In this document: positions 6,342 to 15,219 of the stretch, piece after piece
How the letters are laid out: each line of letters opens with the position of its first letter
Position numbering within the stretch: position 1 is the first letter of the stretch
NCBI GenBank assembly: GCA_027483895.1
Contig: JAIXTP010000001.1
Span: 1-63,955, forward strand
Source of the DNA: Hyphomicrobiales bacterium
GTDB lineage: Bacteria; Pseudomonadota; Alphaproteobacteria; Rhizobiales; Beijerinckiaceae
Direction of reading: 5' to 3'
DNA: 63,955 nt
Translations under genes and position numbers: made by a program
The notes under the pieces: generated by a model
What the model was told of the DNA's origin: nothing
The model's input: the letters and a program-made list of their open reading frames with translations, nothing else
The model's database searches: none

Positions 6342-9245
6342 TCAACCGGTCGCCGCTTCGACGCGCACGAGCGTGACCTTCGTCTCCTGCATCGCCGTCA
6401 CCGGGTCGTAGCCGTAGGTGGTGAGCTGGTTGACGCTTTCGCCGAGCACGATCGGATCCATGCCCTTCGGATATTTCGACCGCAGGTCATGCCCCTGCCA
6501 GATGCCTCCGAAATGGAACGGCATGAAGACGACGCCCTCGCCCACCCGTTCGGTCACGAGCGCCCGGACATGCGCCGAGGACTTTCCTTCGGGCCCGTAC
6601 ATCCAGACCATCTGACCGTTTCTGACGCCGAGTGCCGCCGCATCCTTGGGGTTGATCTCGACGAAGGCTTCCTGAACGAGTTCGGCCAGCCATTTGTTGG
6701 ACCGCGTTTCCTCGCCCCCGCCTTCGTATTCGACGAGCCGACCGGAGGTCAGGACCAAGGGGAAGCGCTTGCCGAGATCGCTTTCCGCCGCCCTTTTCTG
6801 GATCGTGAAGCCGTTGTTGGGCAGCCGGAAATCGCGGTTGTCGGGCAGCGTGGGATATTTCGCGACGAGATCGGGGCGCGGCGAATAGATCGGCTCGCGA
6901 TGCGTCGGCACGGGGTCGGGCAGGTTCCACGCCATGACCCGCGCCTTGGCGTTCCCGGCCGGGCTGCAGCCGTGCAGGATCGCGACGCGCTGGATGCCGC
7001 CGGAAAGGTCGGTCTGCCAGCTCACCTTGTCGACGTCGTTGCCGCCGATGCGGTCGATCACGGCCCGCTCGTCCGGCGTGAGATCGCCGTCCCAGCCGAG
7101 CTTCTTCAGAACCGCCATCGTGAATTCCGGATAGCCGTCCTGGATCTCGGCCTCGGGATTGAAGGCGGACTCGGCCAGAAGAGTCTGCCCGTTCCGCTCC
7201 ACGCCGAACCGCGCCCGGAAGCCGCAGCCGCCCTCCTTCACGGGAATGTTCAGATTGTAGAGGATCGCGGTGCCCGGATGCTTCTGCTCCGGCGTTCCCC
7301 AGCACGGCCAAGGCAGGCCGTAAATCTCGCCCTCGACGGGTCCGGACCGTCCCCGCAGCGTTGCGGGATCGAACAGATCCTGATGCTGCATATGCAGCTT
7401 CAGCCGCTCGGGCGATTGCCCCGTATAACCGACGGCCCAAGTGCTGCGATTGATCTCGCGGAGCATGTCCTCCACGCTCGGGACCTCGTTCTCGACCCCG
7501 ATATGCTTGAACATTTCGTCGGCATAGCCGAGGCGCTTGGCCAGCCGGTAGACGATCTCGTGGTCGGGCTTGGATTCGAAGATCGGCGGGATCACCTCGT
7601 CCGCCCATTGAAGCGAACGGTTCGATGAAGTCCGGGTGCCGCTGATCTCGAACTGCGTGGCCGCGGGCAGCAGATAGGTGTCGTTCTTCCTGTCGCCCAT
7701 CACCGCATAGGTCGTTGGATGCGGATCGGCGACCACCAGCAGATCGAGCTTGTTGATGCCCTCCACCGCGTCCGGCATGCGCGTGACGGTGTTGCCGCCG
7801 TGGCCGAACACCATCATGGCGCGGAGCTTCGATGGCTGGTCGACCTGCTCCTTGGGCAGGTTCACGGCATCGAACCAGCGCGTGGTCGGGATGCCCTTTT
7901 CCTGCATCAGCTTGACGCTGCCGAAGCGGCCGACGAGCCAGTCGTAATCGACGTCCCACGCCCGGGCGAAATGCCGCCACGCGGCTTCGGTCAGCCCGTA
8001 ATAGGCGGGCAGCGTCGTGACGTCCAAGCCGAGATCGGTGGCGCCCTGCACGTTGGAATGGCCGCGGAAGATGTTCGCGCCGCCCCCGGGAACGCCGACA
8101 TTGCCGAGCGCGAGCTGCATCGTCGTATAGGCGCGGACATTCGCGGTCCCGACGGTCTTCTGCGTCGCGCCCATGCACCAGATGAGCGTCGAAGGCCGGT
8201 TCTTGGCCATCAGCTCGGCGACGCGGCGCAGCTGCTCTCCGGGCACGCCCGAGACGCGTTCGACCTCGTCCGGCGTCCATTTCTCGACCTCCTTGCGGAC
8301 GTCGTCCATGCCGAAGACGCGCTTGGCGATGTAGTCCTTGTCTTCCCAGCCGTTCTTGAAGATGTGCCACAGCACGCCCCAGATCACGGGAATGTCGGTG
8401 CCGGGGCGCAGGCGGACATATTCGGTGGCATGGGCCGCGGTACGGGTGAAGCGCGGATCGACCACGATCATATGCGCGCGGTTGATCTCCTTGCCGCGCA
8501 GGATGTGCTGCATCGAGATCGGATGGGCTTCGGCCGGGTTGCCGCCCATGATCATGATGCATTTCGAATTCCCGATATCGTTGAAGGAATTCGTCATCGC
8601 GCCGTAGCCGACCGTGTTCGCGACGCCCGCGACCGTGGTCGAGTGGCAGATGCGCGCCTGATGGTCGACGGAATTGGTGCCCCAGAACGCCGCCATCTTC
8701 CTGAACAGATAGGCGTTCTCGTTCGAGAACTTCGCCGAGCCGAGCCAGAACACCGCGTCGGGTCCGGACTCCTGCCGGATGCGGAGGAGCTTTTCGCCGA
8801 TCTCGTCGATGGCGCGCTCCCAGGATATGCGCTGCCACTCGCCGTTCACGAGCTTCAGCGGATATTTCGTCCGCCGCTCGCCATGCGTGATCTCGCGGAC
8901 CGAAGCCCCCTTCGCGCAATGCGTGCCGAGATTGATCGGGCTGTCATAGGAGGGCTCCTGCCCCACCCAGACCCCGCCTTGAACCTCCGCGGTCACCGTG
9001 CAGCCGACCGAGCAATGCGTGCAGATGCTCTTGCGGATCTCGAGACCGCTTCCGAACGCTTCGGAAGCCGCCGTCGCCGGTTTCACCAACGGCCGCATGC
9101 CTGCCGCGACGACGCCCGCCCCGGCAGCGACGACGCCGGCTCTTTTGAGGAAGGAGCGACGGTCGAGCCCCGCCGCCGCGTGGTCGGAACGGTAGCCGGC
9201 GAAACGGGACGAGCCGTGCGGAGCCGAGCGCCTCTTGATCAGCAT
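6342..9245 (-). CDS. Formate dehydrogenase alpha (catalytic) subunit, Mo/W-bis-MGD, TAT-exported, Cys form
   Basis: Oxidises formate to CO2 at a Mo or W bis-guanylate pterin site. The 967-aa protein starts with a twin-arginine signal (DRRSFLKRAG, residues 28-37) and a hydrophobic stretch, so it is exported folded to the periplasm. The N-terminal 4Fe-4S ligands are C75, C78, C82 and C110 (CTHCSVGC ... HCAKG). The metal ligand, selenocysteine in E. coli FdnG/FdoG, is Cys200 here (DHQARICHSTT), encoded by TGC; the next residue is the conserved catalytic His. Whole-length molybdopterin oxidoreductase and dinucleotide-binding domains follow. It resembles the membrane-associated FDH of methylotrophs and rhizobia. 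It heads the alpha-beta-gamma operon, preceded by the TAT-target gene. No fdhD or fdhE is in the window. Confidence 0.96.
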   Translation of the reverse strand: MLIKRRSAPHGSSRFAGYRSDHAAAGLDRRSFLKRAGVVAAGAGVVAAGMRPLVKPATAASEAFGSGLEIRKSICTHCSVGCTVTAEVQGGVWVGQEPSYDSPINLGTHCAKGASVREITHGERRTKYPLKLVNGEWQRISWERAIDEIGEKLLRIRQESGPDAVFWLGSAKFSNENAYLFRKMAAFWGTNSVDHQARICHSTTVAGVANTVGYGAMTNSFNDIGNSKCIMIMGGNPAEAHPISMQHILRGKEINRAHMIVVDPRFTRTAAHATEYVRLRPGTDIPVIWGVLWHIFKNGWEDKDYIAKRVFGMDDVRKEVEKWTPDEVERVSGVPGEQLRRVAELMAKNRPSTLIWCMGATQKTVGTANVRAYTTMQLALGNVGVPGGGANIFRGHSNVQGATDLGLDVTTLPAYYGLTEAAWRHFARAWDVDYDWLVGRFGSVKLMQEKGIPTTRWFDAVNLPKEQVDQPSKLRAMMVFGHGGNTVTRMPDAVEGINKLDLLVVADPHPTTYAVMGDRKNDTYLLPAATQFEISGTRTSSNRSLQWADEVIPPIFESKPDHEIVYRLAKRLGYADEMFKHIGVENEVPSVEDMLREINRSTWAVGYTGQSPERLKLHMQHQDLFDPATLRGRSGPVEGEIYGLPWPCWGTPEQKHPGTAILYNLNIPVKEGGCGFRARFGVERNGQTLLAESAFNPEAEIQDGYPEFTMAVLKKLGWDGDLTPDERAVIDRIGGNDVDKVSWQTDLSGGIQRVAILHGCSPAGNAKARVMAWNLPDPVPTHREPIYSPRPDLVAKYPTLPDNRDFRLPNNGFTIQKRAAESDLGKRFPLVLTSGRLVEYEGGGEETRSNKWLAELVQEAFVEINPKDAAALGVRNGQMVWMYGPEGKSSAHVRALVTERVGEGVVFMPFHFGGIWQGHDLRSKYPKGMDPIVLGESVNQLTTYGYDPVTAMQETKVTLVRVEAATG

Positions 9246-9263
9246 GGATATGCCCTCCCCGCC

Positions 9264-9464
9264 TCAGCGGCGGTTCGTCTCGTAGAATTTCCGGACGTGA
9301 TCGGTTTCGCGGTAACGCGGCGCGCGTTGGTCGGGCCGCGCACGCATGGCCTCGGCGTCGGGAACGCCCGTCCCGCCGGCAGCGGCGAATGCGCCGAGCC
9401 CGAGCACTTTGAGAAAGGCGCGGCGACCGCCCTTCGCAGGTCCGTCCTTCGTCCGCTCGGACAT
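9264..9464 (-). CDS. Formate dehydrogenase region TAT-target small protein
   Basis: A 66-aa protein with a twin-arginine signal (GGRRAFLKVLGLGAFAAAGG, about residues 12-31) and a short charged tail ending HVRKFYETNRR. This matches the small family known only from formate dehydrogenase loci ('formate dehydrogenase region TAT target', TIGR02811). The start chosen is the ATG with a perfect AAAGGAGG ribosome site; a longer upstream frame has none. Its stop lies 19 bp before the alpha-subunit ATG, so it is the first gene of the operon. Function unknown; a chaperone or co-exported assembly partner is often supposed. Confidence 0.85.
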   Translation of the reverse strand: MSERTKDGPAKGGRRAFLKVLGLGAFAAAGGTGVPDAEAMRARPDQRAPRYRETDHVRKFYETNRR

Positions 9465-9582
9465 GGAAGCCTCCTTTGCCGCGGTACGAAGACAATCCGC
9501 GGAGAGGAAGGCGGTTCCGGAGGCGCGGCTGCGACCTTCCGGCCGGCCCGGACGTTGAGACGACGACCGAAAGGACGAACCC

Positions 9583-9987
9583 ATGCTCCCGATCTTCCGC
9601 CCGACCGCGACGGCGCTCTTCTCGGCGCTCTGCCTCTGCCTCCCGGCCGCCGCCCAGACGCCGCAAGCCCCGACGCCGCCGGCCCCGCCCGCTTCGACGC
9701 GTCCCGCCGATACGCCCGCTCAGGTCGCGCCCGGCACCACGCAGGGCGAGGACATCGCCAAGGACCCGGCCGTACGCGAAAGCCTTCCGCCCGAGAGCAC
9801 GCCCTTGGGCCGGAACCCGCCGAGCCTCCATATGGGCGAAAGCGATCCCGCCCTGCAAAAGGGGATCGACGACAGCCATAAGGGCACGACCGGAACGACG
9901 GTGCCGCAGGGCTCGCGCGGCCCCGGAACGGGCACCGACGCGACCAAGGACGGGACCGCTCCGCGCAGCACCGCCCCCGCGCAATGA
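9583..9987 (+). CDS. Small secreted Pro/Thr-rich protein of unknown function
   Basis: Not recognised. The 134-aa product has a signal peptide (FRPTATALFSALCLCLPAAAQ, cleavage near residue 24) and then a low-complexity mature part rich in Pro, Thr, Gly and Ala (TPQAPTPPAPPASTRPADTP), so it is probably a disordered periplasmic protein. It is divergent from the formate dehydrogenase operon (118-bp spacer) and convergent with the DUF3306 gene (16 bp between stops). The signal peptide and typical codon-position GC make it a believable gene. Confidence 0.6.
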   Translation: MLPIFRPTATALFSALCLCLPAAAQTPQAPTPPAPPASTRPADTPAQVAPGTTQGEDIAKDPAVRESLPPESTPLGRNPPSLHMGESDPALQKGIDDSHKGTTGTTVPQGSRGPGTGTDATKDGTAPRSTAPAQ

Positions 9988-10003
9988 TGGCCGTCGTGCC
10001 CGG

Positions 10004-10564
10004 TCAGCCGGGCAGCGCACCGCCATGCCGCCGACCGACGGCCGCGGGCGGGTCCGAAGCACCGGCATCCGCGCGGTCGGACGGTTCGGCGGGCGGATCC
10101 GCATCGGGAAGAGCCGCGGCGGGCTCGGGCGCGGTCTCGGCAGGCGACTGGTCGTCCCGCGCTTCCGCAACCGACGCGGCGACCGGATCGGACGGCGGTG
10201 CCGCCGCTTCGTGGACCGCGTCCAGAAGATCTTGGGGCTTCAGGGCTCCATAGCCCGGCGCGTTGAAGTCCCAATCATATTCGGCCATCCCGCGAAAGCC
10301 GGACACGGCTTCGTCGGTCTCCCATGCACGCCGGAGCGCGGCGTTCCGCAACACTCGGTCGACGCCGCGCTCGAGGAAGACCCGATAATCGGAATCGCGT
10401 CCCAGCGCGTCGAGCGACGGAAGGGGCTCGCGCTCGGCTTCAGCGCCGCGATGCGACGCGCCGTCGCAGGACGGTACGCTCTCGGGCGGCCGCTCCCTTT
10501 CGCCATGCGCGGAATGACGGGCCTTGAGGTTCGCCCAACGCTTCAGAAAGGGTTCGTCGCTCAT
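10004..10564 (-). CDS. DUF3306 domain protein, formate dehydrogenase-linked
   Basis: A 186-aa soluble protein with the N-terminal FLKRWANLK motif of DUF3306, a family that recurs beside formate dehydrogenase genes, often with DUF3305 (no DUF3305 is seen here). The conserved core runs to about residue 110 (YRVFLERGVDRVLRNAALRRAW, FNAPGYGALKP); the rest is an Ala/Pro/Asp-rich tail. Start is the ATG at 10562-10564 before SDEPFLKRW; it lacks a clear ribosome site, and an in-frame TTG at 10630 is the alternative. Role unknown, presumed FDH maturation by association. Confidence 0.78.
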   Translation of the reverse strand: MSDEPFLKRWANLKARHSAHGERERPPESVPSCDGASHRGAEAEREPLPSLDALGRDSDYRVFLERGVDRVLRNAALRRAWETDEAVSGFRGMAEYDWDFNAPGYGALKPQDLLDAVHEAAAPPSDPVAASVAEARDDQSPAETAPEPAAALPDADPPAEPSDRADAGASDPPAAVGRRHGGALPG

Positions 10565-10887
10565 GGAGAAAGAACCCGCGAAGCCCGCGGGGGTTGCGCG
10601 CCGGAATCGAACGAATTCAAGGCGCCGCAAAGGCCTTTCGGGCTCAGAGAACGGACCCGCGCCATGCGTTGACGATTCGCCGGGATCGTTAAAAGAGATT
10701 AACGCTCAGCGCATGTCATTTGGTCTTATATAACTTTGCCATGCGCCTGTTGCATGGCCGAACTGAGCCGTTAGGGGCTGGTTTGCACTGCAGCGCAACC
10801 GTATATGCACCGCAACAAAACGGCCGTGAAGACGGTCGTTGGAAGCCCCCCCGAGCCGAACGCCCGTCGGGCGTAGGAGAGAAGACC
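10565..10887. other. Intergenic region between DUF3306 and the DUF1127 gene
   Basis: Holds no gene. It contains an AT-rich stretch (10685-10740) with TATATAA, an inverted repeat (10709-10746), a GTTAA-N6-TTAAC dyad (10688-10703), and a long structured leader before the DUF1127 gene with hairpins at about 10823-10842 (ACGGCCGT-GAAG-ACGGTCGT) and 10861-10872. Confidence 0.6.
10709..10746 (+). promoter_or_regulatory. Inverted repeat around TATATAA, candidate promoter/operator of the DUF1127 gene
   Basis: Arms GCGCATG (10709-10715) and CATGCGC (10740-10746) flank an AT-rich core with TTATATAAC (10726-10734). This looks like a -10 element framed by an operator. No good TTGACA hexamer is found at the matching -35 position, which would suit an alternative sigma factor or activator. 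Confidence 0.4.
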
Positions 10888-11049
10888 ATGCTGTTCCTGT
10901 ATCACTTCGTCGCCGAGCGTCTCCGCCGTTGGGTCCAGTATCGCCTGACCGTGCGCGAACTTTCGCAGCTTACCGATCGCGACCTGAACGATCTCGGCAT
11001 CAACCGCACCGAGATCTACCGCGTCGCGAAGGCCGCGACCGCTCACTGA
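10888..11049 (+). CDS. DUF1127 small Arg-rich protein
   Basis: A 53-aa protein of the YjiS-like DUF1127 family: [33 protein letters not shown] contains the family hallmark (L-x-x-L-x-D-x-x-L-x-D-I/L-G-I-x-R). The ATG at 10888 has an AGGAGAG ribosome site. Members in Rhodobacter and Agrobacterium act as stress-induced small RNA-binding regulators of RNA turnover and nutrient uptake; the exact role here is not known. The gene stands alone between a structured leader and a strong terminator, so it is a monocistronic transcript. Confidence 0.9.
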   Translation: MLFLYHFVAERLRRWVQYRLTVRELSQLTDRDLNDLGINRTEIYRVAKAATAH

Positions 11050-11069
11050 AGCCGTCGCATCCCCGCTCT

Positions 11070-11104
11070 CGAACGCCCGCCCCCCCGGCGGGCGTTCGTG
11101 TTTT
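11070..11104 (+). terminator. Strong Rho-independent terminator of the DUF1127 gene
   Basis: Perfect 12-bp stem CGAACGCCCGCC / GGCGGGCGTTCG with a C5 loop (11070-11098), followed by TGTTTT. It begins 20 nt after the stop and separates this transcript from trmFO. Confidence 0.93.
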
Positions 11105-11134
11105 CGGGCGTTGCTCCGCAAGGGCCCCGGCCTT

Positions 11135-12571
11135 ATGCAGAGCCCCATGAACGCCCCTCTTCTTCCTCGTCCCGTCCATGTCGTCGGCGGCGGTCTCGCC
11201 GGTTCCGAGGCCGCCTGGCAGATCGCGAATGCCGGCGTCCCCGTGGTGCTCCACGAAATGCGCCCCGTCCGCGGGACGGACGCGCACCGAACGGAGGGGC
11301 TCGCGGAACTCGTCTGCTCCAACTCCTTCCGCTCCGACGATGCCGAGACCAATGCCGTCGGCCTGCTTCACGCCGAGATGAGGCGGATGAATTCGCTGAT
11401 CATGGCCTGCGGCGACCGGCACAAGGTGCCGGCGGGCGGCGCGCTGGCCGTCGACCGCGACGCCTTCTCCGCCGCCGTCACTGCGGCGCTCGAGGCGCAT
11501 CCGCTCGTCACGCTCCGCCGCGAGGAAATCGAAGGCCTGCCTCCGGAGGAATGGGATTCCGTGATCATCGCCACGGGCCCGCTCACCGCGCCCGCGCTGG
11601 CGGAAGCGGTTCTCGCGCTCACGGGCGAAAGCTCGCTCGCCTTCTTCGACGCGATCGCGCCGATCGTTCATCGCGAGTCGATCGACATGAACACGGCGTG
11701 GTTCCAGTCGCGCTACGACAAGCAGGGTCCCGGCGGGACCGGGGCCGACTACATCAACTGCCCGATGAACCGCGAGCAGTACGAAAACTTCGTCGCCGCC
11801 CTCGTCGCGGGCGACAAGACGAGCTTCAAGGAGTGGGAAGGCACGCCCTATTTCGACGGCTGCCTGCCGATCGAGGTGATGGCGGAACGCGGACCCGAGA
11901 CGCTGCGCCACGGCCCGATGAAGCCGATGGGGCTGACGGATGCCCATCGCCCGACCGAGAAGCCCTATGCCGTCGTCCAGCTCCGGCAGGACAACGCTCT
12001 CGGCACGCTCTACAACATGGTCGGTTTCCAGACGAAGCTGAAATACGGCGAGCAGGTGCGCATCTTCCGGACCATCCCGGGGCTGGAAAACGCCGAATTC
12101 GCCCGGCTCGGCGGGTTGCACCGCAACACCTATCTGAACTCTCCGCGCCTTCTCGACGGTACGCTCCGGCTCAAGGCTTCGCCGCGGCTGCGCTTCGCGG
12201 GTCAGATCACGGGCTGCGAGGGTTATGTCGAAAGCGCCGCGGTCGGCCTCCTCGTCGGCCGTTTCTGCGCCGTCGAGCGTCTCGGCCGCGAGCTTGCGCC
12301 GCCCCCCGCCACCACGGCGATCGGCGCGCTCGTGAACCACATCACGGGCGGCCATATCGAGACCATCGATGCGGGCCCGCGTTCGTTCCAGCCGATGAAC
12401 GTCAATTTCGGCCTCTTCCCGCCGCTCGATTTCAGCCCCAAGGCCGAGGGCGGACGCCGCTTGCGCGGGCCGGAAAAGGCCGTGGCGAAGAAGAAGGCGA
12501 TGAGCGCGCGCGCGATGGCCGACCTCGAAGCCTGGCTTGCGACGCAGGGCACCGCGCCGGCTGCGGCCTAA
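11135..12571 (+). CDS. trmFO: Methylenetetrahydrofolate-tRNA-(uracil-5-)-methyltransferase TrmFO
   Basis: Makes m5U54 in the tRNA T-loop using methylenetetrahydrofolate and FAD instead of SAM. The product (478 aa from this ATG) starts with the FAD-binding [16 protein letters not shown] motif and carries the family-defining [24 protein letters not shown] (catalytic Cys) and [10 protein letters not shown] segments. The second ATG at 11147 (474 aa) is an equal alternative; the ribosome site is weak for both. The last codon overlaps the glucokinase stop on the other strand. Confidence 0.96.
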   Translation: MQSPMNAPLLPRPVHVVGGGLAGSEAAWQIANAGVPVVLHEMRPVRGTDAHRTEGLAELVCSNSFRSDDAETNAVGLLHAEMRRMNSLIMACGDRHKVPAGGALAVDRDAFSAAVTAALEAHPLVTLRREEIEGLPPEEWDSVIIATGPLTAPALAEAVLALTGESSLAFFDAIAPIVHRESIDMNTAWFQSRYDKQGPGGTGADYINCPMNREQYENFVAALVAGDKTSFKEWEGTPYFDGCLPIEVMAERGPETLRHGPMKPMGLTDAHRPTEKPYAVVQLRQDNALGTLYNMVGFQTKLKYGEQVRIFRTIPGLENAEFARLGGLHRNTYLNSPRLLDGTLRLKASPRLRFAGQITGCEGYVESAAVGLLVGRFCAVERLGRELAPPPATTAIGALVNHITGGHIETIDAGPRSFQPMNVNFGLFPPLDFSPKAEGGRRLRGPEKAVAKKKAMSARAMADLEAWLATQGTAPAAA

Positions 12572-13563
12572 GCGCCGCGCTCCCATACGAGACCGTCGAA
12601 GGCGAAGGCGTCCGGCCGGCGCGCGATCAGCGCGGCGCCGGTCAGCGCCGGTTCGGACGCGATCACCGCATGCGTCGGGATGGTGCGCATGAACTCGCCG
12701 AACGGCTCCTTGCGCTCGAAGGCCGCGCGGAAGACGCCCTCGTCGAAGCGATCCAGCATCCGGCCGATCATGCCCCCGACGAGCAGAACGCCGCCCGTCG
12801 CCTTGAAGACCAGCGCGAGATCGCCCGCCGCCCGCCCGAGAAGCCGCGTGAAGAGGCCGATCGCCTCCCGCGCGACCGCATCGCCCGCATCGGCGGTGCG
12901 CAGCACGCGTGCCGGATCGATGTCCGCGACGGGCATTCGCCGCATCGCGCGCAAGCCGGCGTCGAGCCGCCCCAATCCGGCCCCGGAGACGAGCGCCTCC
13001 ACCGTCACGCGGCCGCAAACGCGTTCGAGATGGGGCCAGAGCGCGAATTCGTCCTCATGGACGGGGCCGAAATCGACGTGACCGGCTTCGGTCTCTTCGA
13101 GCACGAACGTCCCGCGAACCTCCCGCAGGACCGCCGCCCCGAAGCCGGTGCCCGGCCCGCAGACGAGGCGCGGTCCGTCGCGGCCGGTCGCGAGAGGGCC
13201 CAAAGGACGGAGTGCCGCGGCGTCAGCGGGATCGAAAACGGAGGCCGCGGCGGCGAGCGGCGGAAAATCGTTCAGCACCGTCACCCGCTCGAACCCCGGA
13301 GCTGCTCCGATCCGGGCCGGGTCGATCTCCCAAGGCCCGTTGGTCAGCCGGATCCCGGACGCCGAAAGCGGTCCGGCACAGCCGAGCACCGCCGCACGCG
13401 GACGGACGGGTGCCGCCGCGGCGAGAACGTCGGCGATCGCCGCTTCGGGCGTCGCAAACCCGGCCGTTTCGACCCGTCGCAGAAGCACGGGCTCGGCCCG
13501 CTCCTCCGTGACCACGGCGAAACGGGCATAAGTGCCGCCGATATCGGCGACGAGCGCGGGCAA
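12568..13563 (-). CDS. glk: Glucokinase (Glk family)
   Basis: ATP-dependent phosphorylation of glucose to glucose-6-phosphate, the substrate of the Pgi also found in this window. The 331-aa protein has the phosphate-binding [13 protein letters not shown] motif at the N-terminus, LNDFPPLA with the catalytic Asp, [13 protein letters not shown], and [11 protein letters not shown] near the C-terminus. The start given (TTG) has no ribosome site. A good GGAGG (13593-13597) lies 8 nt before an in-frame ATT at 13582-13584, which would add seven residues and match the N-terminal length of homologues. The stop (TAG) shares bases with the trmFO TAA. Confidence 0.93.
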   Translation of the reverse strand: MPALVADIGGTYARFAVVTEERAEPVLLRRVETAGFATPEAAIADVLAAAAPVRPRAAVLGCAGPLSASGIRLTNGPWEIDPARIGAAPGFERVTVLNDFPPLAAAASVFDPADAAALRPLGPLATGRDGPRLVCGPGTGFGAAVLREVRGTFVLEETEAGHVDFGPVHEDEFALWPHLERVCGRVTVEALVSGAGLGRLDAGLRAMRRMPVADIDPARVLRTADAGDAVAREAIGLFTRLLGRAAGDLALVFKATGGVLLVGGMIGRMLDRFDEGVFRAAFERKEPFGEFMRTIPTHAVIASEPALTGAALIARRPDAFAFDGLVWERGA

Positions 13564-13698
13564 GAGCGGCTGAAGCGGAGTAATCGGCAGGTCCTCCCGG
13601 GCGCAATCTCGCAGCGTGACGACGGCCGCGCAAACGGGTCGGAATCACGCGGCGATCCCCTATAAACTCCGAAGCATCTTTCGGATCCCGGAGCACCG

Positions 13699-14790
13699 AT
13701 GTCGGCACGCCACGCCTCGATACCCGCCTGGAGCTGGATCGCGCCCATCCCCGCGGTCGCACTGCTGGCCGTCGGCTTCGCGGGACACCCGGCGGCGGAG
13801 AGCGCGGCCTATCTGGCGGCCGCGGCGCTTCTGCTCGGGTTCTCGATCTTCGCTGCGGTTCATCATGCGGAGATCTTGGCGCTGCGGCTCGGCGAACCCT
13901 TCGGCTCGATCCTGCTCGCCGTCGCCGTCACGGTCATCGAGGTCGCCCTGATCGTCTCGATCATGCTGTCGGATCCGAACGACGGTCCGGCCGTCGCGCG
14001 GGACACCGTGTTCTCCGCGGTCATGATCGTGCTCAACGGGGTCGTCGGCCTGTGCCTCGTCGCGGGCGCGCGACGGCATTTCGAACAGAGCTTCACCCTT
14101 CAGGGCAGCGTCTCCGCCCTTGCCGTGCTCGGCACGCTGGCCGTCGTGACGCTCATCCTGCCGAATTACACGACCAGCGCATCGGGGCCCGCCTATTCGA
14201 CCGCGCAGCTCGCCGTCGTCGGCCTCGTCTCGCTCGTTCTCTACGGGGTCTTCGTCTTCGTGCAGACGATCCGCCACCGCGACTATTTCCTGCACGACGC
14301 CGAAGCCGGCGACGGCGACCATGAAAGGCCCGGCAAGGCGGTCGCTCGGATCTCTCTGGGGCTCCTGCTCCTGTGCCTCGTCGTCGTGGTGTTGCTGGCG
14401 AAGGCTCTTTCGAAGCCGCTCTCGGAAGGGGTGGACGCGTTGGGGCTGCCTCAGGCGCTCGTCGGCGTCGTGATCGCGGCGGTCGTGCTGGCGCCCGAAA
14501 GCATGGCGGCGGTGCAGTCGGCCATCCGCAACCGGCTCCAGAACAGTCTCAATCTGGCGCTGGGCTCGGCCATCGCGAGCATCGGGCTGACGATTCCGGC
14601 CGTCGCGATCGTCTCGATGGTCACGGGCACGCCGCTCGCGCTCGGCATTTCGCCCGCCAATACGGCGTTGCTCACGCTCACGATGTTCGTCTCGACCCTC
14701 ACGCTCGGGACGGGACGGACCACGGTTCTGCAGGGCGCGATCCACCTTGCGATCTTCGCGGTGTTTCTCCTCGTCTCGGCCGTGCCGTGA
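13699..14790 (+). CDS. Ca2+/H+ (cation/proton) antiporter, ChaA type
   Basis: A 363-aa inner-membrane exchanger of the CaCA superfamily, close in length to E. coli ChaA (366 aa). Two alpha repeats are visible: GEPFGSILLAVAVTVIEVALI (about residues 65-85), with the exchange glutamate in TVIEVALI, and VVLAPESMAAVQSAIRNRLQNSLNLALGSA (about 263-293), with PES as the second ion-binding motif. About eleven hydrophobic helices are present. An acidic cytoplasmic loop (HDAEAGDGDHE) sits in the middle. Divergent from glucokinase; convergent with the 61-aa gene, with 3 bp between stops. Confidence 0.92.
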   Translation: MSARHASIPAWSWIAPIPAVALLAVGFAGHPAAESAAYLAAAALLLGFSIFAAVHHAEILALRLGEPFGSILLAVAVTVIEVALIVSIMLSDPNDGPAVARDTVFSAVMIVLNGVVGLCLVAGARRHFEQSFTLQGSVSALAVLGTLAVVTLILPNYTTSASGPAYSTAQLAVVGLVSLVLYGVFVFVQTIRHRDYFLHDAEAGDGDHERPGKAVARISLGLLLLCLVVVVLLAKALSKPLSEGVDALGLPQALVGVVIAAVVLAPESMAAVQSAIRNRLQNSLNLALGSAIASIGLTIPAVAIVSMVTGTPLALGISPANTALLTLTMFVSTLTLGTGRTTVLQGAIHLAIFAVFLLVSAVP

Positions 14791-14793
14791 CGC

Positions 14794-14979
14794 TCAGTTG
14801 AGCACGGCCGCCGCCGCGAAAGGCGGCGCCGGGCGGCGCGCCTCGTCGATCTCCGCGAGCAGCGAAACCAGACGATGTTCCAGAAGGTCGAGCTGCTCGG
14901 GCAGAAGACGTTCGACATCGGCGCGCCCGTCGAGAAGCAGCGCGGCGGCTTCGACCAGCAGTTCCAATTCCTGTCGCAT
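14794..14979 (-). CDS. Small protein of unknown function
   Basis: A 61-aa product that starts at an ATG behind a GGGGAGGGA ribosome site. The first 45 residues look like one or two amphipathic helices rich in Leu and acidic residues (ELELLVEAAALLLDGRADVE, LDLLEHRLVSLLAEIDEA), ending in an Ala/Pro tail. No family recognised. The ribosome site and sensible composition favour a real gene, but it is short and isolated. Confidence 0.5.
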   Translation of the reverse strand: MRQELELLVEAAALLLDGRADVERLLPEQLDLLEHRLVSLLAEIDEARRPAPPFAAAAVLN

Positions 14980-15071
14980 CGCGTCCCTCCCCCGAGCGTT
15001 TCGGGGCGCTTCGAGCGATCCCCGACGATGGAGCGCGTCATAGAGCCGAATGATGAAGCAATCATAACGGG

Positions 15072-15087
15072 CAATGTTTCGACATTG
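15072..15087. promoter_or_regulatory. Inverted repeat CAATGT-TTCG-ACATTG in the divergent 61-aa gene/dhaKL spacer
   Basis: A perfect 6-bp dyad in the 240-bp spacer 14980-15219, in its most AT-rich part (ATCATAACGGGCAATG), so it is placed as a possible operator or transcript hairpin. Nothing else clear is seen in the spacer. Confidence 0.35.
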
Positions 15088-15219
15088 AACGTTTTGCGTC
15101 GGAAACGGGAAAGGCGACGGCCCGTCCCCGCAATTCCGTCCGGCATGCATGCAACCCGCAGTCTTCCCTCCCGCCGGCGTCGGCTTCACTATGCCGGTGA
15201 AGTCGTCGGGGAGGACGCC

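Noticed and set aside
6487..8919. An 810-codon frame in another register on the same strand as the formate dehydrogenase alpha subunit
   Set aside because: Arg/Gly/Pro-rich shadow translation inside a full-length, motif-complete molybdopterin enzyme.
10688..10703. GTTAA-N6-TTAAC as a CtrA box upstream of the DUF1127 gene
   Set aside because: CtrA needs TTAA-N7-TTAA; the spacer here is 6, and the site reads better as a simple dyad.
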